Assembly (NCBI GenBank): GCA_934525735.1
Contig: CAKSZM010000043.1
Location: forward strand, 1 to 14,890
DNA: 14,890 nt
Reading direction: 5' to 3'
From: an uncultured Faecalibacterium sp.
GTDB lineage: Bacteria; Bacillota; Clostridia; Oscillospirales; Ruminococcaceae
Shown: one piece after another, positions 5,955-12,504 of the stretch
Layout: each line of letters starts with the position of its first letter
Position numbering within the stretch: position 1 is the stretch's first letter
The notes under the pieces: generated by a model
Told to the model about the DNA's origin: nothing
What the model saw: the letters and a program-made list of their open reading frames with translations, nothing else
Database searches by the model: none
Translations under genes and position numbers: made by a program

Positions 5955-7037
5955 TTATGCGTCCTTCTTGTCCTGCTCGTCCTCGCCGGATTTGCGGGTC
6001 AGGCGGGAGCGCAGAACTTTCAGGCTGGTCTTTTTCACGCCGTGTTTCAGGTCCGGGAAGGCGCGAATCATGCGCCGCGGGCCGACGATGCGGGGCGCTT
6101 TGAGCAGCTGCGCCTGCATCTCGTCGCTGCGGGCCTGCAGATCTTCGGCCAGCTCCTCCAGCCGCAGCAGTTCGGCGGCGCGCTCGGCGGTGCCTTTTGC
6201 GGCCAGCTTTGCGGCTTCGGCGGCTTCGGCGGCATTCAGCTTGGCCGTCTCAGAGGCATGTCTGGCGGCGTCCATGGCTTCGTCGGCCTTGGCGCGCACC
6301 GCAGCCAGCGTATCCCGCATACTGCGCTTTTCGGGCGCATTCTCGCGGGCCTGCGCGGCGGCCAGCTTCAGCTGCAGGCGCTGTTCGTCCAGCTTCTGGT
6401 CGGCGTTCAGGGTGGTGGTGCCCAGCAGCTGGGTCATGGCGTCGCTCACGGCGTGGATGCTGTCGGCCAGCTGCTCCATGGTGTCCAGCGTCTTGCTCAG
6501 GCCGGACGCCGCAATGGCGGTGGCCACCACGTCCACGGCGTATACCGCGTACAGAATACACATGAGGATCAGCCCCGCGAACTGCGGGATCATATCCACG
6601 AACCCGGCGATCACCGGGTGGATGACTTTCATCACCACCAGCGTGCCCACGCCCCACAGCAGGCAGAACTCAAGGCAGATGTAGCCCCCGATGTTGAACG
6701 GGAAGTCGCTGTAATCCCACCAGCGGGTGTGGTAGATCTTTTCCAGCGCCCAGCCGCCCACAAGTTCCAGCGCGCTGGGCAGGATGACGCCGCCGATGTA
6801 CAGCGCCAAAACGCTGTTCTGCAGCGGCGTGAGGGCAAACAGCACGATGATCATGCCGAAGCCGTAGATGGGGCACACCGGCCCGTTGAGGAAGCCGCGG
6901 TTCACCAGCTGGCCGGTGGTGGCGGCGGCGTAGATGACCTCAAGGCACCACCCCAGACAGGAGTAGATGAGGAAAAACGCAAAGATATGGTACAGCGAAA
7001 ACCCGCATACCATGGTATCCGTCAGAAAGGAAAGCAA
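5955..7037 (-). CDS. CmpB-type membrane protein (putative ABC transporter permease family) with a long Ala/Glu coiled-coil tail
   Basis: The start is TTG at 7037, preferred because GGAGG (7049-7045) lies 7 nt upstream; the next ATG, eight codons in, has no such site. The product is 360 residues. Residues 1 to about 175 are membrane-spanning with about five to six helices and carry CLGWCLEVIYA, RGFLNGPVCPIYGFG and WWDYSDFPFNIGGYICLE, the recognisable motifs of the ABC_trans_CmpB (formerly DUF1113) family. Residues about 180-320 form a highly charged alanine/glutamate/leucine helix, probably a cytosolic coiled coil, ending in a basic and acidic tail. Family members are labelled ABC permease, but no ATPase or binding protein is encoded here, so transport is unproven. 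It follows the small cysteine-protein gene after 55 nt that hold a short GC hairpin, and may be the last gene of the alaX operon or a separate unit. Confidence 0.88.
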   Translation of the reverse strand: MLSFLTDTMVCGFSLYHIFAFFLIYSCLGWCLEVIYAAATTGQLVNRGFLNGPVCPIYGFGMIIVLFALTPLQNSVLALYIGGVILPSALELVGGWALEKIYHTRWWDYSDFPFNIGGYICLEFCLLWGVGTLVVMKVIHPVIAGFVDMIPQFAGLILMCILYAVYAVDVVATAIAASGLSKTLDTMEQLADSIHAVSDAMTQLLGTTTLNADQKLDEQRLQLKLAAAQARENAPEKRSMRDTLAAVRAKADEAMDAARHASETAKLNAAEAAEAAKLAAKGTAERAAELLRLEELAEDLQARSDEMQAQLLKAPRIVGPRRMIRAFPDLKHGVKKTSLKVLRSRLTRKSGEDEQDKKDA

Positions 7038-7053
7038 AAAAACACCTCCAAAT

Positions 7054-7080
7054 AAGCCGTCCCCCTCGGGGGAAGCCTTT
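7054..7080. repeat. Short C/G palindrome between operon genes
   Basis: TCCCCC (7060-7065) faces GGGGGA (7068-7073), flanked by AAGCCG on one side and AAGCC on the other. It resembles the CCCCC...GGGGGAGC half of the dispersed repeats at 5900 and 9560 and may be a truncated copy. There is no good U-run, so it may only partly reduce read-through into the CmpB-type gene. Confidence 0.45.
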
Positions 7081-7092
7081 TAGCAAAGCCGC

Positions 7093-7272
7093 TCAGTTCT
7101 GTTTGTGCACGATCTTATATTCGTCGCCCGGCTCAAAGAAAGGGCAGGCGGCGGTGCTGCGGGAGAGATACCGCGCCATCTCGTCCTCGTCGAGAGAACC
7201 ACCCTCGGCGCAGTAATAGCTGCCGTACTCGTCCTGCACGTTGTTCAGGCACACTTCACAGGGGTCAGTCAT
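7093..7272 (-). CDS. 59-residue cysteine protein, DUF6472-like, coupled to trmB
   Basis: The start ATG at 7272 lies inside the end of trmB: ATGACTGA contains both this start and the trmB stop, an 8-nt overlap that suggests translational coupling. AGGAAGG about 8 nt upstream is its ribosome site. The protein begins MTDPCEVCLNNVQDEYG and ends ACPFFEPGDEYKIVHKQN. Four cysteines (C5, C8, C21, C43) in a CxxC-C-C pattern suggest a small metal-binding or zinc-knuckle fold. The pattern of paired N-terminal cysteines, an acidic LDEDEM segment, a CPFF/CPYF motif and a GDEYKIV end matches a family of small clostridial proteins I believe is catalogued as DUF6472, of unknown function. Position directly behind a tRNA methyltransferase and tRNA-editing gene hints at a link to tRNA, but that is inference. 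The gene is too short for ordinary ORF cut-offs and easily missed. Confidence 0.85.
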   Translation of the reverse strand: MTDPCEVCLNNVQDEYGSYYCAEGGSLDEDEMARYLSRSTAACPFFEPGDEYKIVHKQN

Positions 7273-8032
7273 GGCTCTGGCCTTCCTGCGCGGCGGCCTC
7301 GGCCTCGGCGGCTTCGCGCGCCATCCGCTTGAGCACCTTCGGCTCGATCCAGGTCACGCTGTCATCGCCGGGCTTCTTGCGGGCGATCAGCGCCTTGATC
7401 TTGATGCCCATCTCGGTGAACATGCCCTCGTGCTCGGTGCGGATGTTCCACTCCGGCTCGTTCTCGTGCAGGTCGTAGGTGATCCACTCGATTTCGTAGC
7501 CGGCAGCGGGGAAGTACTCCACGCTGTCGCGGAACAGGTCATCATCATCGGTCTTGAAGTAGATCTCGCCGCCGTCCTTCAGGAACTCGCGGTAGGCGAT
7601 GAGCTGGCGGGGGTAGGTGAGCCGGTGCTTGTGGGAAGAGCCGTTCTTGCTCCACGGGTTGCAGAAGTTGATGTAGATGCGGCTCACCTCGTCCTCGGCG
7701 GTGATGACGCCCTTGATGCGCTCGATATCGGTGCTCATGATCTTGACGTTATCGATGGGGCGGTTTGCGGCCTGATAGGCGGCCTCGATCTTGCGCTTGG
7801 CGAGGATGAGGACTTTGTCGGTGATGTCGATGCCCAGATAGTTGTTTTCCGGGTGGGCGCAGGCCAGCTGGGAGATGAAGCCGCCCTTGCCGCAGCCCAG
7901 CTCCAGAATAAAGGGCTGTTCCGGGCGGGCGTACTGGGCGTGCCATTTGCCGCCCCAGATCAGGGGTTCATGGACATGGAAGTCTGCGGCCATCAGCTCG
8001 TCGTGGGCATAGGGTTTGAAACGCATTCTCAT
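7265..8032 (-). CDS. trmB: tRNA (guanine-N7-)-methyltransferase
   Basis: TrmB uses S-adenosylmethionine to form 7-methylguanosine at position 46 of the tRNA variable loop, in the cytosol. The 255-residue product has ELGCGKGGF (residues 44-52), the SAM-binding motif I, followed by NNYLGIDITDK. The end carries the family pattern TEHEGMFTEMG, with the TE.E..F motif near the C-terminus. The family DPWPK.RH.KRRL signature appears as NPWSKNGSSHKHRL, a looser version. The start ATG 8032 overlaps the alaX stop in ATGA, with AAGGAG 11 nt upstream; a second ATG two codons on is possible. About 20 residues after the fold are an Ala/Glu-rich tail. It is the second gene of a tight minus-strand operon and overlaps the next gene as well. 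Confidence 0.95.
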   Translation of the reverse strand: MRMRFKPYAHDELMAADFHVHEPLIWGGKWHAQYARPEQPFILELGCGKGGFISQLACAHPENNYLGIDITDKVLILAKRKIEAAYQAANRPIDNVKIMSTDIERIKGVITAEDEVSRIYINFCNPWSKNGSSHKHRLTYPRQLIAYREFLKDGGEIYFKTDDDDLFRDSVEYFPAAGYEIEWITYDLHENEPEWNIRTEHEGMFTEMGIKIKALIARKKPGDDSVTWIEPKVLKRMAREAAEAEAAAQEGQSHD

Positions 8033-9219
8033 AATTGGATATTCTCCTTCAAAAATTCTTCTACTTCTTCCGGTCTTGCGGCGCAGCTGCCCTGACAGAT
8101 GCCGGGCTTGCCGCCGCCGCGGCCGTTGAGGGCGGCGTTCAGAGCTTTGGTCAGGGCGCGCACATCGCCGTCTTTCTGCGCGATGCAGTAGCCGGTGCCC
8201 TTCTCGGTGGGGGTCAGGGCCGCGCACAGGCCGGAGGTGGCTTCGGTCAGGCGGGCGGCCAGCCGGTGCAGACCGTCCGGATCCAGCCCGGGTACGGTGC
8301 GGATGGCATTCTCGCCGGGCGCTGTGCTCTGCGCAAGGGCATCGAACAGCTGATTGCAGATGCCGAAATGTGTAAACTTGAGCGCAGTATACTCGTCGTA
8401 AACGCGATGCACCGCTGCAGCGGTCTGGTCGGCCTTGGCCGAGAGCAGCGCGCCGATATCGGCCTGCCGCCCGCGCATGGCCTGCGCCGCCAGCAGGGCG
8501 CGCTGCCCGCACACCACGCTCAGACGCACGCCGCCCTTGTAGTTTTCGGACGCCAGAATTTTGATCTGTCCCACCTGACCGGTAGTGGCCGTGTGGGTTC
8601 CGCAGCAGGCACAGACATCCGCCCCGGGGATGGTCACGATGCGCACCTGACCTTCGATCTCCTTTTTGGAGCGGTAGGTCAGCGCCGCCAGCTCTTCCCG
8701 GGTGGGGTAGGTGATGACCACCGGCACATCCTGCCAGACGATGCGGTTGGCGGCAAGCTCGGCTTCCCGCAGGCCGTCGGCGGAGATGGGCACGCTGGTA
8801 TCCATGCGCACGGCGTCCGACCCGATGTGGAAGCCCACATTCTCCGCTCCGAACATCTGGTGCAGGATGCCGGAGAGGATGTGTTCGCCGGTGTGCTGCT
8901 GCATCTTGTCGAACCGCCACGCCCAGTCGATGCGGCCGGTGACGACCACTCCGGGTGCGGCGGCAGCAGGCAGAGCAGCCACGCTGTGCCAGATGACGCC
9001 CTCGTGCTCGTGCACGTCGGTAACGGCAAGGGCGGTGCCGTCCGGCAGGGTCAGGGTGCCGCGGTCGGCGGGCTGGCCGCCGCCTTCGGGATAAAACACC
9101 GTGCCGTCCAGCGCAATGCGCCCGCCGCCGGTCTTTTCGTCCGGTTCGGCGGCAAGGATGCGGCTTTCGCCTTCGGTGCGGAAGGCGTCCTGTTCAAAAT
9201 ATTTTTCTGTGCGCTGCAT
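8029..9219 (-). CDS. alaX: AlaX-L alanyl-tRNA editing hydrolase
   Basis: This is a free-standing relative of the AlaRS editing domain that hydrolyses Ser- or Gly-tRNA-Ala. The 396-residue product fits the long (AlaX-L) type. GGGQPADRG (residues 46-54) is the glycine-rich editing motif; HTGEH (H109, H113) and CCGTH (C205, H209) are the zinc ligands, all present. The C-terminal part ends with GRGGGKPGICQGS, the DHHA1 tRNA-binding signature. No aminoacylation core is present. The start is ATG 9219 with AGGAGGT 9 nt upstream; the frame extends further upstream but that part runs through the palindrome cluster and has no coding character. The stop overlaps the trmB start (ATGA). I could not identify a convincing promoter in the 500-bp space upstream. 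Together with trmB it forms a tRNA quality/modification operon. Confidence 0.95.
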   Translation of the reverse strand: MQRTEKYFEQDAFRTEGESRILAAEPDEKTGGGRIALDGTVFYPEGGGQPADRGTLTLPDGTALAVTDVHEHEGVIWHSVAALPAAAAPGVVVTGRIDWAWRFDKMQQHTGEHILSGILHQMFGAENVGFHIGSDAVRMDTSVPISADGLREAELAANRIVWQDVPVVITYPTREELAALTYRSKKEIEGQVRIVTIPGADVCACCGTHTATTGQVGQIKILASENYKGGVRLSVVCGQRALLAAQAMRGRQADIGALLSAKADQTAAAVHRVYDEYTALKFTHFGICNQLFDALAQSTAPGENAIRTVPGLDPDGLHRLAARLTEATSGLCAALTPTEKGTGYCIAQKDGDVRALTKALNAALNGRGGGKPGICQGSCAARPEEVEEFLKENIQL

Positions 9220-9281
9220 GGCGCGGGTACCTCCTGTAAATAGAACGATTGACAATGGGGGAAAGTGTCTTGCCGAGGGAT

Positions 9282-9307
9282 GTTCTCTTTTGACACTAAA
9301 AGAGAAC
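9282..9307. repeat. Perfect 10-bp inverted repeat upstream of alaX
   Basis: GTTCTCTTTT (9282-9291) and AAAAGAGAAC (9298-9307) flank GACACT. It lies 63 nt from the alaX start and could be an operator, a leader hairpin or part of the repeat mosaic. It is not followed by a U-run on either strand. Confidence 0.6.
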
Positions 9308-9317
9308 CAGAAAAGTG

Positions 9318-9369
9318 CCAGCGATTTCGACGCGCTGGAGCCACGAAAAAGGGGCTGCTCGCCCCTTTT
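9318..9369. repeat. Two adjacent hairpins in the alaX-malQ space
   Basis: CCAGCG (9318-9323) pairs with CGCTGG (9333-9338). Just after, AAAAGGGG (9347-9354) pairs with CCCCTTTT (9362-9369) around a 7-nt loop; with its A and T flanks this second hairpin is terminator-like on both strands. Confidence 0.6.
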
Positions 9370-9391
9370 AACCCTAAAGAAGTGGGCTGCA

Positions 9392-9453
9392 CCGGAAAAA
9401 AACTGAAGATTCACGCCTGTTCGGCGTGAAAATCTTTTAACCGTTTTTTCCGG
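9392..9453. repeat. 62-bp compound palindrome in the alaX-malQ space
   Basis: CCGGAAAAAA (from 9392) pairs with TTTTTTCCGG (to 9453), AAGA (9406-9409) with TCTT (9433-9436), and TTCACGCC (9410-9417) with GGCGTGAA (9423-9430) around TGTTC. The stem is long and interrupted by small bulges. A-runs and T-runs lie within the outer stem, so it may stop transcription on either strand. Confidence 0.65.
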
Positions 9454-9468
9454 CTCCGCCGATTTGAA

Positions 9469-9505
9469 GCCCTTCAGTCGCTGCGCGACAGCTCCCCCCG
9501 GGGAG
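9469..9505. repeat. Dispersed intergenic repeat unit, copy 3
   Basis: The order CTTCAGTCGCTGCGCGACAG then CTCCCCCCGGGGAG matches the CTCTCAGTC...CAGCTCCCCC plan seen at 5822. It faces an inverted copy at 9560, with a separate hairpin TTTGCGG/CCGCAAA (9523-9529 with 9535-9541) between them. Confidence 0.65.
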
Positions 9506-9559
9506 CAAGCACGTCCACAAGCTTTGCGGTTGAGCCGCAAACTTTCCCGCCATGCCAAA

Positions 9560-9603
9560 GGCTCCCCCCTTCGGGGGAGCTGGCGCGAAGCGACTGAGAG
9601 GGT
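9560..9603. repeat. Dispersed intergenic repeat unit, copy 4 (inverted relative to copy 3)
   Basis: GGCTCCCCCCTTCGGGGGAG is followed by CTGGCGCGAAGCGACTGAGA and GGGT. It is the same plan as the unit at 5900 and close to its reverse partner at 9469. The 500-bp space 9220-9719 contains no gene that I can support; it is filled with this and the preceding palindromes and the malQ promoter. Confidence 0.7.
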
Positions 9604-9640
9604 CATCCCGTAAAATTAAGTATACCACGTTTTTTGCCTG

Positions 9641-9669
9641 TGGAAAATAGTCTCCGGATATGTTATGAT
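9641..9669 (+). promoter_or_regulatory. Probable malQ promoter (extended -10)
   Basis: TGTTATGAT (9661-9669) is an extended -10 box; TGGAAA (9641-9646), 17 bp upstream, is a weak -35. TTGCCT at 9634-9639 with TATGTT at 9659-9664 (19 bp) is an alternative. The region is AT-rich and about 50 nt ahead of the malQ start. Confidence 0.5.
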
Positions 9670-9719
9670 AAGAAACAACGATATTCCCATAACGTGTTAA
9701 AAATGAGGAAGGTAATAGC

Positions 9720-11261
9720 ATGCGTGAAAGTGGAATCCTGATGCCGGTGTCCAGCCTGCCCGGCCCTTATGGAATCGGCTGCTTTGGCAAGGAAGCGTTC
9801 AAGTTTGTGGATTTTCTGGCCGATGCGGGCCAGAAGATCTGGCAGTTGCTGCCCCTCAGCCCCACCGGCTACGGCGACAGCCCCTATCAGAGCTGTTCGG
9901 CTTTTGCGGGCAACCCCTATTTCATCGACCTTGACGCCCTGAAGGAAGAAGGCCTGCTCACCGCCGCCCAGCTCAAGGCGGAGGACTGGGGTGCCGATTC
10001 GAAGCAGGTGGACTACGGCACCCTGTATGTCAGCCGCTACAAGGTGCTGCGCACCGCCTACGCGGCCTGGCGCAAAGCCTGCAAGGGGCTGCACGGCTGC
10101 AGCTATTACTTCCCGGATGACTACTATGCATTCACCCTCGCCAATGAGGACTGGCTGGACGACTACGCCCTGTACATGGCGCTCAAGACTGCCAACGGCA
10201 TGAAGAACTGGGTGGAGTGGGCAAAGCCCTACCGCCTGCGCGACAAAAACGCGCTGGCGCAGTTCGCCGCCGAAAACGAGGAAGAGATCGGCTTCTGGAA
10301 GTTCGTGCAGTACAAGTTCAGCGTCCAGTGGCAGGCCGTGAAACGCTACGCCAACGAAAAGGGCGTGAAGATTTTGGGCGACATCCCCATCTACGTCTCT
10401 GCCGACTCGGTGGACGCCTGGGTGGGCGGTGAGCTGTTCGAGCTGGACCGCGACGGCGGCTTTGCCCGGGTGGCAGGCTGCCCGCCGGACTACTTCTCCG
10501 CCGACGGCCAGCTGTGGGGCAACCCGCTGTACGACTGGGCCTACCACAAAAAGACCGGCTATGCATGGTGGATCAAGCGGGTGCGCCACGCGCTGGGCAT
10601 CTACGATCTGCTGCGCATCGACCATTTCCGGGGCTTTGACACCTACTGGGCCATCCCTGCCGACAGTGCCACCGCCAAGACCGGCAAGTGGGAGACCGGC
10701 CCCCGCATGGAGCTGTTCAACGCGCTGGAAGCAGCTCTCGGCAAGCTGCCCATCATCGCAGAAGACCTGGGCGAGCTGTTCCCCAGCGTGCGGGAACTGC
10801 TGGCCGACAGTACCTTTCCGGGCATGAAGGTGCTGCAGTTTGCGTTCAGCGGCGGCGACAACGAGTATCTGCCCCATAACCACGTCAAGAACAGCGTGGT
10901 CTACCCGGGCACCCACGACAACACCACCCTCGCAGACTGGTGGGAGAACGGCGCATCCAAAAAGGAAAAGGCCACCGCCGCCGCTTACCTGCACCTGACG
11001 GGCGCAAAGCCCACCGCAAAGCAGCTGGCTGCCGTCAAGACCGACGATGCCCGCATCGCCCTGCTGCGCGCAGCGCTTGGCAGCTGCGCCGACCGGGCCA
11101 TCATCCCCATGTACGACTGGCTGGGCCTTGGCGCCGAGGCGCATCTGAACACCCCGGGCAAGCTGGGCGGCAACTGGGCATGGCGTGCTGCCAACGGCTT
11201 TGAGGAAAAAGCGCTGGCAAAAACCATCCGGGAAGAGTGCGACGTGTACTGCCGTGTCTAA
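9720..11261 (+). CDS. malQ: 4-alpha-glucanotransferase (amylomaltase, GH77)
   Basis: MalQ moves alpha-1,4-glucan segments between maltodextrins, or onto glucose, in the cytosol during maltodextrin or glycogen use. The 513-residue length is normal for bacterial GH77. The start ATG 9720 has AGGAAGG 7 nt upstream. The N-terminus RESGILMPVSSLPGPYGIG and LLPLSPTGYGDSPYQ are family hallmarks. The catalytic residues are visible: the nucleophile Asp301 in RIDHFRGFD, the acid/base Glu348 in IIAEDLG, and the third carboxylate Asp400 in PGTHDN. The protein ends shortly after the LGGNWAWR region, as usual. No phosphorylase, transporter or regulator of maltodextrin use is adjacent, and a strong terminator follows, so it is transcribed alone. 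No sign of truncation. Confidence 0.97.
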   Translation: MRESGILMPVSSLPGPYGIGCFGKEAFKFVDFLADAGQKIWQLLPLSPTGYGDSPYQSCSAFAGNPYFIDLDALKEEGLLTAAQLKAEDWGADSKQVDYGTLYVSRYKVLRTAYAAWRKACKGLHGCSYYFPDDYYAFTLANEDWLDDYALYMALKTANGMKNWVEWAKPYRLRDKNALAQFAAENEEEIGFWKFVQYKFSVQWQAVKRYANEKGVKILGDIPIYVSADSVDAWVGGELFELDRDGGFARVAGCPPDYFSADGQLWGNPLYDWAYHKKTGYAWWIKRVRHALGIYDLLRIDHFRGFDTYWAIPADSATAKTGKWETGPRMELFNALEAALGKLPIIAEDLGELFPSVRELLADSTFPGMKVLQFAFSGGDNEYLPHNHVKNSVVYPGTHDNTTLADWWENGASKKEKATAAAYLHLTGAKPTAKQLAAVKTDDARIALLRAALGSCADRAIIPMYDWLGLGAEAHLNTPGKLGGNWAWRAANGFEEKALAKTIREECDVYCRV

Positions 11262-11356
11262 AGTGTGCCGGAAGGGTTCGGATTGTTTGGCAATCTGACG
11301 AAAATGTAAAAACTTCTGCAAAAATTTGTGCGATTTGCTGGCAAAATCCGTGCTTC

Positions 11357-11396
11357 AATGGTATAATGTCGCTAAAGCGGCGTTATACCATTTTTT
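11357..11396 (+). terminator. Intrinsic terminator of malQ, with a -10-like box in its 5' arm
   Basis: AATGGTATAATGTCGC (11357-11372) pairs over 16 bp, with two G-T pairs, to 11377-11392 around the loop TAAA, and six T follow (11391-11396). The 5' arm contains TGGTATAAT, an extended -10 sequence, with CTGGCA 18 bp upstream. The span 11262-11356 before it shows no other feature. Confidence 0.9.
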
Positions 11397-11444
11397 GTTG
11401 ATGCGTTCCCGGTGTTCCCGGCAACAGAACGAAAACGGTAAACG

Positions 11445-11453
11445 TGGTACAAT
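11445..11453 (+). promoter_or_regulatory. Candidate promoter (extended -10) of the GGDEF-like gene
   Basis: TGGTACAAT is an extended -10 box; no good -35 is seen at the right distance. The implied leader of about 80 nt contains a hairpin CCCCCG (11465-11470)/CGGGGG (11478-11483). The TATAAT inside the preceding terminator is the competing candidate. Confidence 0.4.
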
Positions 11454-11542
11454 GGAGCAAAGCTCCCCCGGGAAAAGCGGGGGTATGGATTGGCACACGG
11501 CGTATGGGAGTGCTGTGCGCAGATGATGGGGAAAATGAAAAC

Positions 11543-12331
11543 ATGAAGAAAGAATGGACGGAACAGGATCTGCGCAGCCTTGCGCAATCGGCACAGGCAG
11601 CGTTCGAGACTGTGACCCTGACCGAAGAGCAGCCCGGCGAAGGTTGGCAGGACGCGGGCCTGCATGTGGATTATGAATTGCGGAACGGCCGTGTGGACTG
11701 CGTGCTGCGCCGCCATGTGGAAGCAGACGGCAAGTGCTTTGAACTGCAGATGTCGGCACCGCTGGCGGGCAATATCCTGCCGGAAGAGCGCATGACCCCC
11801 CGCGAGAGGGAGCTGTGCCGCGACGACCTGAGCCACGATTTCCTGACCGGCGTGTACAACCGCCGCTATCTGGAGACCGTGTTTGCCGAAAAGCTGGAGC
11901 AGTGCGCCGCCGAGGGCCGCAAGGCTGCGGTGGCGCTTGTGACCATCGACAACGGCCAGAAGCTGCGGGACAGCTACGGCCAGCCGGTGATGGATCAGCT
12001 GCACTGCTTTGTGGGCAACCAGTGGAAGAAGAGCTTTGACGTTCCCGCCGCCCGCATCGTCTGCCGCCTGACCGGCAGCATCTTTGTGGTGGGCTGCGTG
12101 GACACCGATGCAAAGCAGCTGGCCGAGGAGATGCGCAATCTCTACGAGCAGATGCCCCATGCCTGCATCACCACGGTGGGCCTGATGCACCGGGTGCCCT
12201 TTACCCTCAGCTGCGGTGTGGCCGGGCTGGAGGATGCGCAGGCCAAAAACTGGCAGGGTCTTTACGAGAAGTGCGACGAGCGCCTGCGCGCGGCACAGGC
12301 TGCCGGCGGCGACCGGGTGTGCGGAGAATAA
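11543..12331 (+). CDS. Degenerate GGDEF-domain protein
   Basis: From ATG 11543 the product is 262 residues. Residues 1-95 are a charged N-terminal region of unknown fold with no transmembrane segment. From residue 99, DFLTGVYNRRYLE is the classic opening of a GGDEF (diguanylate cyclase) domain, and VTIDNGQKLRDSYGQPVMDQ corresponds to the substrate/metal-binding stretch. The catalytic GGDEF position reads TGSIF (residues 177-181, in RLTGSIFVV), so cyclic-di-GMP synthesis is very unlikely. The protein may bind nucleotide, or act by protein contact, or be decaying, although the frame is intact. Its cytosolic location and lack of a sensor domain are unusual for this family. The start is uncertain: GGGG at 11527-11530 is a poor, distant ribosome site, and an in-frame ATG 13 codons upstream is possible. 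No neighbour suggests a partner. Confidence 0.8.
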   Translation: MKKEWTEQDLRSLAQSAQAAFETVTLTEEQPGEGWQDAGLHVDYELRNGRVDCVLRRHVEADGKCFELQMSAPLAGNILPEERMTPRERELCRDDLSHDFLTGVYNRRYLETVFAEKLEQCAAEGRKAAVALVTIDNGQKLRDSYGQPVMDQLHCFVGNQWKKSFDVPAARIVCRLTGSIFVVGCVDTDAKQLAEEMRNLYEQMPHACITTVGLMHRVPFTLSCGVAGLEDAQAKNWQGLYEKCDERLRAAQAAGGDRVCGE

Positions 12332-12344
12332 AGAGGGAACTTAC

Positions 12345-12450
12345 ACAGCTCCCCTCATCCGTCATTGCAGAGCAATGCCACCTGTTCCTCTCTCTGTTGC
12401 GAATGCAACATCTCTCCCCGACCGGGGAGAGTCTTTCCCCAAGGGGGAAG
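12345..12450. repeat. Hairpin cluster, variant of the dispersed intergenic repeats
   Basis: Successive hairpins fill the gap: CATTGC/GCAATG (12363-12368 with 12372-12377), TGTTGC/GCAACA (12395-12400 with 12405-12410), TCTCCCC/GGGGAGA (12413-12419 with 12424-12430) and CTTTCCCC facing GGGGGAAG (12433-12450). CTCATCCGTCATTGC...CAATGCCACC parallels the CTCTCAGTC...GCCAG layout of the other units. Confidence 0.55.
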
Positions 12451-12461
12451 GCTGAATAAAC

Positions 12462-12502
12462 TCCCCCTTTTGGCGCAGACTAAGGCCAAAAGGGGGATTT
12501 TT
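12462..12502 (+). terminator. Terminator-like hairpin whose 3' arm carries the next gene's ribosome site
   Basis: TCCCCCTTTTGGC (12462-12474) pairs perfectly with GCCAAAAGGGGGA (12485-12497), 10-nt loop, then TTTTT (12498-12502). The ATG of the next gene is at 12505, and its only plausible Shine-Dalgarno, AGGGGGA (12491-12497), is the end of the 3' arm. It may end the GGDEF-like transcript, or act as an attenuator of the next gene. Confidence 0.8.
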
Positions 12503-12504
12503 GT

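Noticed and set aside
8035..9243. 402-codon plus-strand frame opposite alaX
   Set aside because: The minus strand carries the AlaX zinc ligands and DHHA1 motif; the plus frame is Gly/Ala/His-rich and motif-free.
9249..9295. Two TTGACA sequences on the plus strand near the alaX start
   Set aside because: Neither has a -10-like hexamer at 16-18 bp and they point away from alaX, so they look coincidental.
9221..9606. N-terminal extension of the alaX frame up to 9606
   Set aside because: The extension lies across the palindrome cluster, lacks family similarity, and the ATG at 9219 has an AGGAGGT site; the family also starts at this point.
11400..11542. Possible riboswitch, e.g. c-di-GMP type, ahead of the GGDEF-like gene
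   Set aside because: A GC hairpin and a GCAAAGC stretch are present, but the conserved core and paired architecture of known c-di-GMP riboswitches could not be matched.
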